Assembly: GCF_039523415.1 (NCBI RefSeq)
Contig: NZ_BAAAFG010000015.1
Span: 610,983 to 674,982 of the forward strand
DNA: 64,000 bases
Direction: 5' to 3'
DNA from: Gangjinia marincola
GTDB lineage: Bacteria; Bacteroidota; Bacteroidia; Flavobacteriales; Flavobacteriaceae
Part shown: piece after piece, positions 9,504 to 18,490 of the stretch
How positions within the stretch are numbered: the stretch's first letter is position 1
Layout of the letters: every line of letters starts with the position of its first letter
Notes under the pieces: generated by a model
The model's input: only the letters and a program-made list of their open reading frames with translations
What the model was told of the DNA's origin: nothing
The model's database searches: none
Translations under genes and position numbers: made by a program

Positions 9504-10794
9504 AATTTTACTATTTACGCTAGGTGTGTTTAATTTTCTACAAGCGCAAGAGCTACTTACGGTTGACAAAGCTATAGCTATTGCATTAGATAAAAATTAT
9601 GATTTGCGTATTTCAAAAAATGACACCAAAATTGCAAGCATAGAAAGTCGTTTGCTTAACAGTGGTTATTTACCACGTTTGTCAGCATCTGGAGGAATTA
9701 ATTATAGAAATGAGTCACAAAATGTAACATTTTCTGACGGAACTAGTCTGAGTGTTGAGGATGCTGTTACAGAATCCTATAACGCTTCCCTCACGGCAGA
9801 ATATACCATTTTTGACGGGTTAGAACGCAAGTTCAATGTCGAAAAGAAAGAAGAAAATACAAATCTTAAAAAATTACAGGAGCGTCAATTAATAGAAAAT
9901 ACAATAGTATCCATTTACGATGCATACTACAATGTCGCTTACCAGGCACAAATTGAAGATAATTTAAAACTTAATATTGAAAACTCTATTGATCGATTAG
10001 AACGCGCCAAACGAAAATTAAAATATGGTCAGGGTTCAAAACTTGATGAACTAAATGCACAGGTAGATCTAAATAATGATAGTATATCCTATGCATCGGC
10101 TTATAAAGATTTGAAAAACGCTAAACGTAATCTTAATTTAATATTAGGACGAGATGTTAAGCAAACCTTTGTCATTGATACCACTATTGTCTTTGCAGCA
10201 CCACTAAGTGAAAATGAGATTTTGGAAAGTGCCAAAGAAAATAATATTACTTCGATCTTAAATCAACAAAATGTTTTATTAAGCGAATTAGATATTAAAA
10301 TTTACAAGGCAAAATTTTTACCAAAAATTAATGGTAGTGCCAGCTATAACTGGAATGAAAGCCAAAACCCACCAACATCATTTGCATTAGCTAATGAAGC
10401 ATATGGACTCAATTTAGGTTTCAATCTATCTTGGAATATTTTCGATGGGGGTAATAATGCAACAAGAATCGAAACGTCTAAAATAACAAGAAAAAATCGT
10501 GAAATAGAGCTTTATAGAGCGAATGAAGCATTAAAAACTGAGATTTTTAATGCTTACGAGGATTACATCAATCGCAAATTTACGTTACGCTCAGAGGCAA
10601 AAAACGTAGAAACAAACAGACTTAATTTTACACGTACTCAAAAGCAATATAGCCTAGCACAAATTACAACAGTAGAATTTAGGCAGGCACAAATTAATCT
10701 TTTGAATGCGCTAAATAATTTCGCTAGAGCAAAATATGATTTAAAAGTATCAGAAATTAATTTGTTACAGCTTGCAGGAATTTTAATTAACTAA
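9487..10794 (+). CDS. TolC family outer membrane efflux protein
   Basis: A 435-residue protein with a signal peptide (ending near FLQAQ) and two copies of the outer-membrane-efflux helical repeat. The first begins LTVDKAIAIALDKNYDLRI and the second covers the region around ESAKENNITSILNQQ. Long coiled helices (KRKLKYGQGSKLDELNAQVD, TQKQYSLAQITTVEFRQAQ) are typical of the TolC tunnel. Length and context (directly after adaptor and pump genes, overlapping the pump by 17 bases) complete a tripartite efflux system. Confidence 0.95.
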   Translation: MKKRFKILLFTLGVFNFLQAQELLTVDKAIAIALDKNYDLRISKNDTKIASIESRLLNSGYLPRLSASGGINYRNESQNVTFSDGTSLSVEDAVTESYNASLTAEYTIFDGLERKFNVEKKEENTNLKKLQERQLIENTIVSIYDAYYNVAYQAQIEDNLKLNIENSIDRLERAKRKLKYGQGSKLDELNAQVDLNNDSISYASAYKDLKNAKRNLNLILGRDVKQTFVIDTTIVFAAPLSENEILESAKENNITSILNQQNVLLSELDIKIYKAKFLPKINGSASYNWNESQNPPTSFALANEAYGLNLGFNLSWNIFDGGNNATRIETSKITRKNREIELYRANEALKTEIFNAYEDYINRKFTLRSEAKNVETNRLNFTRTQKQYSLAQITTVEFRQAQINLLNALNNFARAKYDLKVSEINLLQLAGILIN

Positions 10795-10802
10795 ATACAT
10801 AT

Positions 10803-11177
10803 ATGAAAACTCTTATAACAACCGTTCTTCTATCATTAATTTCATTTTCTTTTACTACAAAAAATCAAGATGATATTTTATCAGGTGAATGGCTTATCAC
10901 AATTGACTCGCCACGAGGTGAAAAAACCACTGAGATTATCATCCTTAGAGATGAACATGGTAATTATACAGGTAAAGAAAAAGAATCTTATTTTGATATA
11001 ATTGTTTCAAATGAGGGTCAAGTTTCATTTGATCGTATGGTGTCAACACCTATGGGTAAAATGAAAATGAAATTTGATGGGATTTTAAAAAATAATAAGA
11101 TGTCTGGCACCTGTAAAGTACTTTCTGGGATCATGAAAAACAAAACTATGGACTGGCAAGCATCAAAGAAAAAGTAA
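10803..11177 (+). CDS. Small secreted protein of unknown function
   Basis: A 124-residue product with a signal peptide (about residues 1-19, ending near FSFTT). The mature part is a predicted small beta-barrel: GEWLITIDSPRG, then repeated strands with Gly-Lys turns (MKMKFDGILKNNKMSGTCKV). The shape is reminiscent of lipocalin-like or fatty-acid-binding small barrels, but I do not recognise a named family. It starts 8 bases after the TolC stop and probably belongs to the same transcript. Confidence 0.65.
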   Translation: MKTLITTVLLSLISFSFTTKNQDDILSGEWLITIDSPRGEKTTEIIILRDEHGNYTGKEKESYFDIIVSNEGQVSFDRMVSTPMGKMKMKFDGILKNNKMSGTCKVLSGIMKNKTMDWQASKKK

Positions 11178-11470
11178 CTCAAAAAGTACTTTGACACATA
11201 TATCCAACAATGGGGATCACTGGCATGTTGAGAATTCTATTCTTTGGGATAACTTATTCTATTTACTTTTGAGATAGGTATAAGATACATATATAAATTC
11301 TTACAACTATTTAATTAGTAAAGCAGGCATGTTAATTTTCCAACATATATAGTAAACCAAATTATAGACAACTTTAAGCAAGCTAATAATACGGTAAAAA
11401 TTCTCAAAATTTCATCCGTTTACTCTTATTAATTAAATATCAAAGTAAATAGCATAATCATTATATTTAC

Positions 11471-13267
11471 ATGATGTTAAGAGTCCTGCTTATAGTTCTG
11501 TTTTTCTTTGTTGTAAATGTACTGCAATCACAGTCTATTGACCTTGCCAAAAACTATTTTGATCAGGGAGAATATGAGAAAGCATTAACAACGTATCAGG
11601 GGTTGTATAAAGAGAAAAAGACTTCGGTGGCATTCAACGGAATTATTTCTTCTTATCAACAATTAGAACAGTTCAATGCGGCAGAAGTATTACTTCAGGA
11701 ACAAATAAAAAAGCGACCTAATGTTGGTCAATATTATATTGAGTTGGGACGAAATTACTTGCTACAGGATAACGTAAAAGAGGCACAACCATACTTTGAG
11801 AGTGCCCTTGAAATACTTAAAGAAAAACCTTATTCTGCCTATGGTATTGGTAAAGCTTTTACAGACTATAACTTGCTGGATTATGCAATACGGGCGTATG
11901 AATTTGGCCAGGAACTCAATCCTAAGTCAAATTTTGATATTCAGTTAGCCAATATTTATGGCGAACAGGGTAAACTTGAAAAGATGTTTGATAGTTATCT
12001 GTCATTGATGACCAAAAACCCTTCGTACCAAAGCACAGTATATCGCAACTTTAGTCAGTTTATTAAAGATGATCCTCAGGCTCAAGCTAATATAACTCTT
12101 AAAAATGCAGTGCTTAAGCGGTTACAGGATTCTCCTGATTTGTTGTATAATGAAATTTTAAGCTGGCTGTATTCACAACAAAAAGAATTTAACAAGGCTC
12201 TGCTTCAGGAGAAGGCCATCTTTATGCGAAATCAAGATACGGGGTTAGAACGTATTATTCAATTAGCATTAACTGCTTATACTGAAAATGATAGTGAAGT
12301 TGCGATTAAATCCTTAGAATTTATCATTAATAAGGCACAACTCATTGAAACTAAATTAAGAGCGCACCAATTAATGTTAGAGGTTAAAGTAGGAAATGCA
12401 ACGATAAAAGAATATGATAAAATTGCAGGAGAATATCAGTCTTTATTAGATCGTTTTGAGAATGACTTCGAAACAGCATACATTCAATTAGATTATGCTG
12501 ATTTCATGGCATTTAAACAAGGTGAGGTAGATGAAGCAATTGACGATTTGAGAGCCTTACAGAAACGTATTGAAAATAGGACAAGCAGCTATCTTAAAGC
12601 ACGAATCAAGATGAAGCTGGCAGATATTTTAGTATTAAAAGAACGATTTAATGAGGCACTTATTTATTACACACAAGTACAAACGTTGGTGAAAAATGAT
12701 GAATTATCTCAACAAGCAAGATATAACGTAGCTCAAACAAGTTATTACAAGGGTGATTTTGAATGGGCGCTCACTCAATTAGATGTGTTAAAATCATCAA
12801 CATCTCAGCTTATTGCCAATGATGCCATGCAATTAAGTTTATTGATAAGAGATAATTCATTGGAGGACAGCACGCAGACCGCTTTAAAAAAGTATGCTAA
12901 AGCAGATTTGTTAACTTATCAGAATAAACAGGAGGATGCACTCGTACATTTAAACAAGATTTTAGCAGATCATAAGGGAGAACGAATAGAGGATGAGGTA
13001 TTGCTTAAACAAGGTCAGATTTATGCAATAAGGAAAGAATATAACGCTGCCGCGGAAAATTTTGAAAAAATAATTGAGTTTTTTCCTGAAGATATCCTTA
13101 CAGATGATGCACTTTTTAACGCGGCCGAAATCTATGAATTACATCTTGATAATCCCGTAAAAGCCAAACAGTATTACGAACAACTCATTTTCAATCATGC
13201 TGATAGTATCTTTTTTGTAGAAGCCAGAAAACGCTATCGCAGATTACGCGGGGATGATATCAAATAG
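11471..13267 (+). CDS. Secreted TPR-repeat protein
   Basis: The 598-residue protein has a signal peptide (ending VLQSQ near residue 20) followed by tetratricopeptide-type helical repeats across its whole length. Examples are AKNYFDQGEYEKALTTYQGL near the start and AAENFEKIIEFFPEDILTDD near the end. The C-terminal repeats resemble BamD/YbgF-type TPRs. It is probably a periplasmic or outer-membrane scaffold. It precedes DUF4286 and rsmA with short gaps, so it may be in their operon. A 293-base gap upstream contains no other gene that I can see. Confidence 0.85.
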   Translation: MMLRVLLIVLFFFVVNVLQSQSIDLAKNYFDQGEYEKALTTYQGLYKEKKTSVAFNGIISSYQQLEQFNAAEVLLQEQIKKRPNVGQYYIELGRNYLLQDNVKEAQPYFESALEILKEKPYSAYGIGKAFTDYNLLDYAIRAYEFGQELNPKSNFDIQLANIYGEQGKLEKMFDSYLSLMTKNPSYQSTVYRNFSQFIKDDPQAQANITLKNAVLKRLQDSPDLLYNEILSWLYSQQKEFNKALLQEKAIFMRNQDTGLERIIQLALTAYTENDSEVAIKSLEFIINKAQLIETKLRAHQLMLEVKVGNATIKEYDKIAGEYQSLLDRFENDFETAYIQLDYADFMAFKQGEVDEAIDDLRALQKRIENRTSSYLKARIKMKLADILVLKERFNEALIYYTQVQTLVKNDELSQQARYNVAQTSYYKGDFEWALTQLDVLKSSTSQLIANDAMQLSLLIRDNSLEDSTQTALKKYAKADLLTYQNKQEDALVHLNKILADHKGERIEDEVLLKQGQIYAIRKEYNAAAENFEKIIEFFPEDILTDDALFNAAEIYELHLDNPVKAKQYYEQLIFNHADSIFFVEARKRYRRLRGDDIK

Positions 13268-13275
13268 TTTTATTC

Positions 13276-13587
13276 ATGATCATATATAATGTTACCATCA
13301 ATATTGATGAAGATGCACATGACGAGTGGCTGGCATGGATGAAACAGGAACATATCCCACAGATGTTGGCCACCAAAAAATTTATTAAAGCTTTAATGTC
13401 AAAAGTTCTAGTCGAAGAAGAAATGGGCGGCGTAACCTATTCAGTCCAATATACTGCCAAAAGCAGAGCAGATTTAGAAGCCTATTATAAAGAGGATGCC
13501 ATCTTGTTAAGAAGTAAAAGTGCTCCATTTGAAGGTAAATTCGTCGCGTTTAGAACAGAACTTGAAATTGTAAGTGAACAAGCGTAA
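13276..13587 (+). CDS. DUF4286 family protein
   Basis: A 103-residue cytoplasmic protein starting MIIYNVTINIDEDAHDEWLA, with WMKQEHIPQML and a later YSVQYTAKSRADLEAYY segment. These are hallmarks of DUF4286, a small ferredoxin-like-fold family of Bacteroidota with no known function. It sits between the TPR gene (8-base gap) and rsmA, an arrangement I recall as common in this phylum, so a link to ribosome maturation is possible but unproven. Confidence 0.85.
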   Translation: MIIYNVTINIDEDAHDEWLAWMKQEHIPQMLATKKFIKALMSKVLVEEEMGGVTYSVQYTAKSRADLEAYYKEDAILLRSKSAPFEGKFVAFRTELEIVSEQA

Positions 13588-13588
13588 G

Positions 13589-14467
13589 ATGGGATACAGC
13601 TCAAAGAAGAAACATAAAAAATACGAGAAGTATTCAGTTAAAAAGCCAGCAGATCAAAGTGGCGTAAAAGCAAAAAAACACCTGGGACAGCATTTTTTAA
13701 CCGATGAATCTATTGCGAAACAAATAGCAGATACACTTACGCTTCAGGGATATGAGCATGTGATTGAAATTGGACCAGGTACCGGAGTGTTAACCAAGCA
13801 TCTTTTGCAAAAAGACCTCAAGCTAGTAGCAATGGATGTCGATACAGAATCAATCGTCTACCTTAATCATAGTTTTCCGCTAGAACATCCTAAACTCATC
13901 AAAGAGAATAATTTTATCGTTCTGGAAGCAGATTTTTTGAGTGTTGATTTAAACAGTATGATTGACGGAGAGCCTTTTGCGATCATTGGAAACTTTCCGT
14001 ACAACATTTCAACTCAGATTGTCTTTAAACTCTTAGAACATAAAGAGCGTGTTCCAGAGTTTAGCGGAATGTTTCAAAAAGAAGTTGCCAAGCGTATTTG
14101 CGAAAAGGAAGGTAGCAAAACCTACGGAATCCTATCAGTTTTAGTACAAGCATTTTATGAGGCAGAATACCTTTTTACAGTACATCCGCAAGTATTTAAT
14201 CCTCCACCAAAGATACAAAGCGGAGTGATCAGGCTCACTAGAAAAGATCAATTGGATCTTGGGTGTGACGAACGATTATTTTTTAGGGTAGTAAAGCAAG
14301 CGTTTCAACAACGCAGAAAAACCTTGCGCAATAGCTTAAAAGTGTTTCAATTATCAGATAATCTTAAAGAAGATACTATCTTTGATGCACGACCAGAACA
14401 GCTGAGCGTAGCTCAATTTATTTCGCTTACTAAAAAAATAGAAAGCAATGACCTTTCAACTCACTGA
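13589..14467 (+). CDS. rsmA: 16S rRNA dimethyladenosine transferase RsmA (KsgA)
   Basis: RsmA dimethylates two adjacent adenosines in the 3' hairpin of 16S rRNA with S-adenosylmethionine. The sequence shows AKKHLGQHFLTD, the SAM-binding motif IEIGPGTGVLT and the catalytic NFPYNIS motif, in a normal ~292-residue frame. I chose ATG 13589, one base after the DUF4286 stop, over a GTG at 13574 that would overlap it. The N-terminus has a Lys-rich extension (SSKKKHKKYEKY) seen in Bacteroidota. The gene overlaps mgtE by 20 bases. Confidence 0.96.
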   Translation: MGYSSKKKHKKYEKYSVKKPADQSGVKAKKHLGQHFLTDESIAKQIADTLTLQGYEHVIEIGPGTGVLTKHLLQKDLKLVAMDVDTESIVYLNHSFPLEHPKLIKENNFIVLEADFLSVDLNSMIDGEPFAIIGNFPYNISTQIVFKLLEHKERVPEFSGMFQKEVAKRICEKEGSKTYGILSVLVQAFYEAEYLFTVHPQVFNPPPKIQSGVIRLTRKDQLDLGCDERLFFRVVKQAFQQRRKTLRNSLKVFQLSDNLKEDTIFDARPEQLSVAQFISLTKKIESNDLSTH

Positions 14468-15797
14468 TGAGCTTCTAGAGAATATCACCTCGCTTATAAA
14501 CCTGCAAAACGATAGAGAACTTACAACTCTTTTTGAAGAATATCATTTTGCAGATATCGCAGAGATTATCGACGATCTTACCCTGGATCAGGCGACTTAT
14601 TTGATTAAATTACTCGATAGCCAGCGTACATCTGATATTTTGATGGAGTTAGAAGAAGAGGTGCGTGAGCGAATTTTGGATAATCTTTCTGCCAAAGAAA
14701 TTGCTGAAGAGGTCGAAGAAATGGACTCTGATGATGCAGCAGATGTCATAAGCGAACTCCCAAGCAATCGCGTTGAGAATGTTATTTCTCAAATTGAAGA
14801 TGAGGATCGCGCTAAGGACATTGTAGAGCTGTTAAGTTATGAAGAGAATTCTGCAGGGGGACTAATGGCTAAAGAATTAGTACGAGTAAGAGAAACCTGG
14901 ACGGTAGCCGGTTGCGTAAGAAAAATGCGTTCGCAGGCAAAGAATGTTACTCGGGTTCATTCTGTCTATGTAGTGGATAAGCACGATAAACTCATTGGCC
15001 GATTATCATTAAAGGATTTATTAACTTCAGACACTGCAACAAAAATTTCAGAGATCTACATTCCTAAAGTAGATTTTGTTAATGTGCATACCGAAGCCGA
15101 AGAAGTTGCCCGTATCATGCAAAAATATGATTTAGAGGCCATTCCCGTAGTAGATGACCTCAATCGCCTGGTGGGCCGGGTCACGATTGATGATATCTTG
15201 GATTTTATACGGGATGAAGCCGAAAAGGATTACCAAATGGCCGCAGGTCTGTCTCAAGATGTAGAGGCAGATGATAGCATTTTACGCCATACCAGAGCAC
15301 GCCTACCTTGGTTAGTATTAGGATTGTTAGGTGGTTTAGGGGCGGCCATGATTATGGGTAGCTTTGAGGATATCCTTGAAAATTACACGATCCTTTTCTT
15401 TTTTACTCCTTTAATTGCTGCAATGGCAGGGAATGTTGGGGTGCAATCCAGTGCAATTATAGTTCAGGGATTAGCAAACGATGACCTTAAAGAAAGTTTG
15501 GTGAACCGCTTATTAAAAGAAATGTTATTGGCCTTACTCAATGGGGTGATACTTGCCATTCTCCTTTTAGGTTTTACGTATATGTGGAAAGGCGATTTCT
15601 TAACAGCCTTGGCCATCTCTCTGTCATTGATCATTGTTATCGTAGTGGCGGGATTAGTAGGTACATTTGTGCCGTTATTTCTTCATAAAAGGGACATCGA
15701 TCCTGCGATTGCCACTGGACCCTTCATCACAACCAGCAATGACATCTTTGGAATTTTGATTTACTTCTATATTGCAAAAATGGTGTTGGGAATTTAG
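14448..15797 (+). CDS. mgtE: Magnesium transporter MgtE
   Basis: MgtE is a dimeric Mg2+ channel gated by its cytosolic domains. The 449-residue protein has the acidic helical N domain (about residues 1-130, including EMDSDDAADVISELP), a pair of CBS domains (about 135-260), the connecting helix, then five membrane helices. The pore-region signature FFTPLIAAMAGNVGVQSSAI is present. Length is normal. It is translationally coupled to rsmA through a 20-base overlap and followed after 9 bases by a dehydrogenase gene. Confidence 0.95.
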   Translation: MTFQLTDELLENITSLINLQNDRELTTLFEEYHFADIAEIIDDLTLDQATYLIKLLDSQRTSDILMELEEEVRERILDNLSAKEIAEEVEEMDSDDAADVISELPSNRVENVISQIEDEDRAKDIVELLSYEENSAGGLMAKELVRVRETWTVAGCVRKMRSQAKNVTRVHSVYVVDKHDKLIGRLSLKDLLTSDTATKISEIYIPKVDFVNVHTEAEEVARIMQKYDLEAIPVVDDLNRLVGRVTIDDILDFIRDEAEKDYQMAAGLSQDVEADDSILRHTRARLPWLVLGLLGGLGAAMIMGSFEDILENYTILFFFTPLIAAMAGNVGVQSSAIIVQGLANDDLKESLVNRLLKEMLLALLNGVILAILLLGFTYMWKGDFLTALAISLSLIIVIVVAGLVGTFVPLFLHKRDIDPAIATGPFITTSNDIFGILIYFYIAKMVLGI

Positions 15798-15806
15798 TTT
15801 TCTACT

Positions 15807-16760
15807 ATGAAAATACTACACCTAGATAAAAATCACCCACTATTAATTGACCAACTCGATCAAGCTGGTTTTCAAAACGATGAAGACTATACGTCAACCA
15901 AAGCTGAGATTGAGGATAAGATTATGCAGTATGATGGGATCGTAATACGCAGCAGATTCCCAGTTGATCGATCATTTTTAGAGAAAGCAACATCCTTAAA
16001 GTTTATTGGTCGAGTAGGCGCAGGTTTAGAAAATATTGATACGGCCTTCGCGGAAGAAAGAAATATTCAATTGTTCAATGCTCCTGAAGGTAACCGAAAC
16101 GCAGTTGGCGAACATGCCTTGGGAATGCTTCTCTCACTACTAAATAAACTCAATAGCGCAAATCATAAGGTTCGGGAGGGAATTTGGGATAGAGAAGGAA
16201 ACCGCGGAATTGAACTGGAAGGAAAAACCATTGGCATTATTGGCTATGGTAACATGGGTAATGCCTTTGCGAAAAAACTACAAGGATTTGATGTAGATGT
16301 CCTATGCTATGACATTCAAAAAGATGTAGGTAATGAATTCGCCAGACAAGTTAATCTTGTTGAACTACAACAAAAAGCAGATGTAATAAGCCTGCATACG
16401 CCACTTACGAATCTAACCATAGGCCTTATCAATAATGAGTTTATAGCGAAGATGAAAAAAAAATTTTGGCTCATCAACACTGCGAGAGGAAAAAGTGTAG
16501 TAACAAAAGACTTAGTAAATGCACTTAAAAGCAGAAAAATATTAGGAGCAGGATTAGATGTGCTTGAATACGAAACATCTTCATTTGAGAATTTTTTTAA
16601 AGAAGGAGAAGCAATTTATCTTCCGGAAGCCTTTAATTATTTGTTAAAGGCAGAGAATGTAATTTTATCTCCCCATGTAGCAGGTTGGACGGTAGAAAGT
16701 AAAGTAAAATTAGCACAGACAATTGTTAATAAGATCGTGAAATCTTTTCCGAAGGCATAA
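15807..16760 (+). CDS. D-2-hydroxyacid dehydrogenase (phosphoglycerate dehydrogenase-like)
   Basis: The 317-residue protein has the D-isomer 2-hydroxyacid dehydrogenase fold. The substrate domain carries GRVGAGLENID, the NAD-binding motif is GIIGYGNMGNAFAKKL, and the catalytic Arg, Glu and His fall in NTARGKS, GLDVLEYE and LSPHVAGWT. It lacks the C-terminal ACT domain of full-length SerA, so it could be the short type of phosphoglycerate dehydrogenase or a different hydroxyacid dehydrogenase. The segment between Glu and His (FFKEGEAIYLPEAFNYLLKA) is longer than usual. Confidence 0.88.
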   Translation: MKILHLDKNHPLLIDQLDQAGFQNDEDYTSTKAEIEDKIMQYDGIVIRSRFPVDRSFLEKATSLKFIGRVGAGLENIDTAFAEERNIQLFNAPEGNRNAVGEHALGMLLSLLNKLNSANHKVREGIWDREGNRGIELEGKTIGIIGYGNMGNAFAKKLQGFDVDVLCYDIQKDVGNEFARQVNLVELQQKADVISLHTPLTNLTIGLINNEFIAKMKKKFWLINTARGKSVVTKDLVNALKSRKILGAGLDVLEYETSSFENFFKEGEAIYLPEAFNYLLKAENVILSPHVAGWTVESKVKLAQTIVNKIVKSFPKA

Positions 16761-16830
16761 AAAAAAGATGCTTTTCATATAGTTAGTACTCCTAATAACA
16801 TATAATTTGTGACGTATGTTGCTGAAATTA

Positions 16831-16848
16831 AAATAGTTGAAACTATTT
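16831..16848. promoter_or_regulatory. Perfect inverted repeat upstream of the MarR gene
   Basis: AAATAGTT-GA-AACTATTT is an 8+2+8 perfect inverted repeat about 140 bases upstream of the MarR start. Its size and symmetry suit a MarR dimer. Autoregulation is inference; I did not find a convincing -7 element near it. Confidence 0.35.
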
Positions 16849-16987
16849 AAGAGTAATTACTTATGGTTTTAACGAACTACATCGATTTCGATAAAATACA
16901 GATATACTGGGATGAGCTGTAAATAGGTAGTAAAACTAACCAATGGATTATTTAGTAATTTTAAATGTATAACTAACTGAATCATAT

Positions 16988-17590
16988 ATGGTAAACGTTT
17001 ACGATCTAGATCAACAGCAAAGTTCATTGGATGCAAAAATTTTCATTGCTCTAGAAAACATTTTTGAAGCCTATAAATCATTGTTATGGCGAACCAGTGA
17101 AAAATTAAACCTTAGTCCCACCCAAATAAGAACAGTACTGTTCATTAAATACCACGATATTGAGATGGCGACCGTGGGATACCTTTCAAAAGAGTTTAAT
17201 GTGTCCAAGGCAACAATGAGCGATACAGTAAAAACGCTTATTAAAAAAGATCTGTTGTATAAAGTGACAGATAAAAATGACGCCCGCAGATTTAGACTGC
17301 ATCTCACCAAAAAAGGAGAGCAGCTTTCTTATGACTTAAATGATTACGCAGCCCCTCTTGCGCGTAGTGTTGCAAAGATGGATGTTACCTATAAAGAAGT
17401 TGTTTTTGACGGACTAATGAATGTTGTTGAAAAACTACAAAAGACAGAGGTGACCTCAAAGAGTAGAATGTGTAAGAATTGTGCGATGTTTAGGTATTCT
17501 GACATACGTTCATTTTGTATGCAATATCATAAACCCATGCAAAAGGAAGAGCTACGTATGGATTGTCCAGATTTTAAACTAGCAACTTAA
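16988..17590 (+). CDS. MarR family regulator with a Cys-rich C-terminal tail
   Basis: The 200-residue protein has a MarR winged helix: helix-turn-helix around VGYLSKEFNVSKATMSDTVK (about residues 63-82) and a wing with DKNDARRFRLHLTKKG (95-110). Beyond the usual ~145-residue domain there is an extra tail of about 40 residues with four Cys in the pattern C162-x2-C165-x11-C177-x15-C193. This could hold zinc or an iron-sulfur cluster, or act as a thiol sensor. It is followed directly by a DUF1801 gene (TTG start right after the stop). Confidence 0.85.
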   Translation: MVNVYDLDQQQSSLDAKIFIALENIFEAYKSLLWRTSEKLNLSPTQIRTVLFIKYHDIEMATVGYLSKEFNVSKATMSDTVKTLIKKDLLYKVTDKNDARRFRLHLTKKGEQLSYDLNDYAAPLARSVAKMDVTYKEVVFDGLMNVVEKLQKTEVTSKSRMCKNCAMFRYSDIRSFCMQYHKPMQKEELRMDCPDFKLAT

Positions 17591-18046
17591 TTGGCAACAA
17601 AAATCACATCGGTAGAGGACTACGTTAAGACACTTTCTGCAGACCGGAAAGAGGTTGTAGAGAATTTATGTGATCTTTTCAAAAGAAATTTGCCTTCGGG
17701 ATTTGAAGAACAATTAAGCTATGGAATGATAGGATTTGTGGTGCCTAAATCCATTTATCCGGCAGGGTATCATGTAAATCCTGATCTTCCCTTACCTTTC
17801 ATCAATATTGCTTCTCAAAAAAACTACATCGCAATTTATCACAACGGACTCTATGCAGATCAAGAGCTATTGGAATGGTTTAAAAGACAATACATCCGGC
17901 AAGTAACCCGTAAACTGGATATGGGTAAAAGTTGCATTCGATTTAAAAAAATGGATCAAATACCTTATCAGCTTTTAAAAGAATTAGCTCAGCAGATGAC
18001 GGCAGATGAATGGATTAAACTCTACGAAAAGAATATCAAAAAATAA
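17591..18046 (+). CDS. DUF1801 domain protein
   Basis: A 151-residue cytoplasmic protein read from a TTG immediately after the MarR stop codon. It has the DUF1801 features: the early SVEDYVKTLSADRK segment, FEEQLSYGMIGFVVPKSIYP, and a late GKSCIRFKKMDQIPYQLL. The fold is YdhG-like; function is not established. Spacing shows it is co-transcribed with the MarR gene and with the VOC gene three bases further on. Confidence 0.82.
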   Translation: MATKITSVEDYVKTLSADRKEVVENLCDLFKRNLPSGFEEQLSYGMIGFVVPKSIYPAGYHVNPDLPLPFINIASQKNYIAIYHNGLYADQELLEWFKRQYIRQVTRKLDMGKSCIRFKKMDQIPYQLLKELAQQMTADEWIKLYEKNIKK

Positions 18047-18049
18047 ATT

Positions 18050-18436
18050 ATGAAAAAAAGAGTAACAGGACTGGGCGGCTTCTTTTTTAAAAGCAATCAA
18101 CCAAAAGAACTTAAAGAATGGTATGGTAAGCATCTGGGATTACCGGTAGATGAATATGGCGCTACTTTTTGGTGGAAAGACAAAGAAGGAAATGAGGCTT
18201 CTACGCAGTGGAGTGTATTTGATCGGGATACAACTTATTTGGAACCTAGTAAAAAAGAATTCATGATGAATTTTAGGGTAGAGAATCTTACAGAACTCAT
18301 GAGTATTCTCAAAGCAGAAGGAGTCCAACAAGTTGGAACAATTAAAGAATATAGCTATGGAAAATTTGGTTGGATAATGGATCCAGATGGGAATAAAATT
18401 GAACTATGGGAACCTATAGACGAGGAGCTAAAATAG
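18050..18436 (+). CDS. VOC superfamily protein (glyoxalase/dioxygenase fold)
   Basis: The 128-residue protein has the paired beta-alpha-beta-beta-beta modules of vicinal oxygen chelate proteins: GLGGFFFKSNQPKELKEWYG at the start and FGWIMDPDGNKIELWEP at the end, with a Glu in the usual final metal-ligand position. The specific reaction cannot be read from the sequence. It contains no Cys, so it is unlikely to be the C-As lyase ArsI even though the next operon is arsenic-related. It closes the MarR-DUF1801-VOC unit. Confidence 0.8.
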   Translation: MKKRVTGLGGFFFKSNQPKELKEWYGKHLGLPVDEYGATFWWKDKEGNEASTQWSVFDRDTTYLEPSKKEFMMNFRVENLTELMSILKAEGVQQVGTIKEYSYGKFGWIMDPDGNKIELWEPIDEELK

Positions 18437-18458
18437 GTGAAATACTTTTATTTATTTG

Positions 18459-18490
18459 TATCATCGTAATATTGCAATATTACGATGATA
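18459..18490. promoter_or_regulatory. 32-bp perfect palindrome: predicted ArsR operator
   Basis: The left half-site TATCATCGTAATATTG (18459-18474) is followed without spacer by its exact reverse complement (18475-18490). It covers the -33 region of the arsR promoter and lies 30 bases before the arsR start. Length, symmetry and ATCG...CGAT/AATATT content fit an ArsR/SmtB-family operator, so repression by blocking polymerase and release by arsenite is the expected mode. Confidence 0.8.

Noticed and set aside
13574..13588. GTG start for rsmA
   Set aside because: It overlaps the DUF4286 gene, and ATG 13589 directly after that stop gives the same domain content.
18050..18436. VOC protein next to arsR as the C-As lyase ArsI
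   Set aside because: ArsI binds trivalent organoarsenicals through Cys pairs; this protein has no Cys, and it lies upstream of the ars promoter in the MarR unit.
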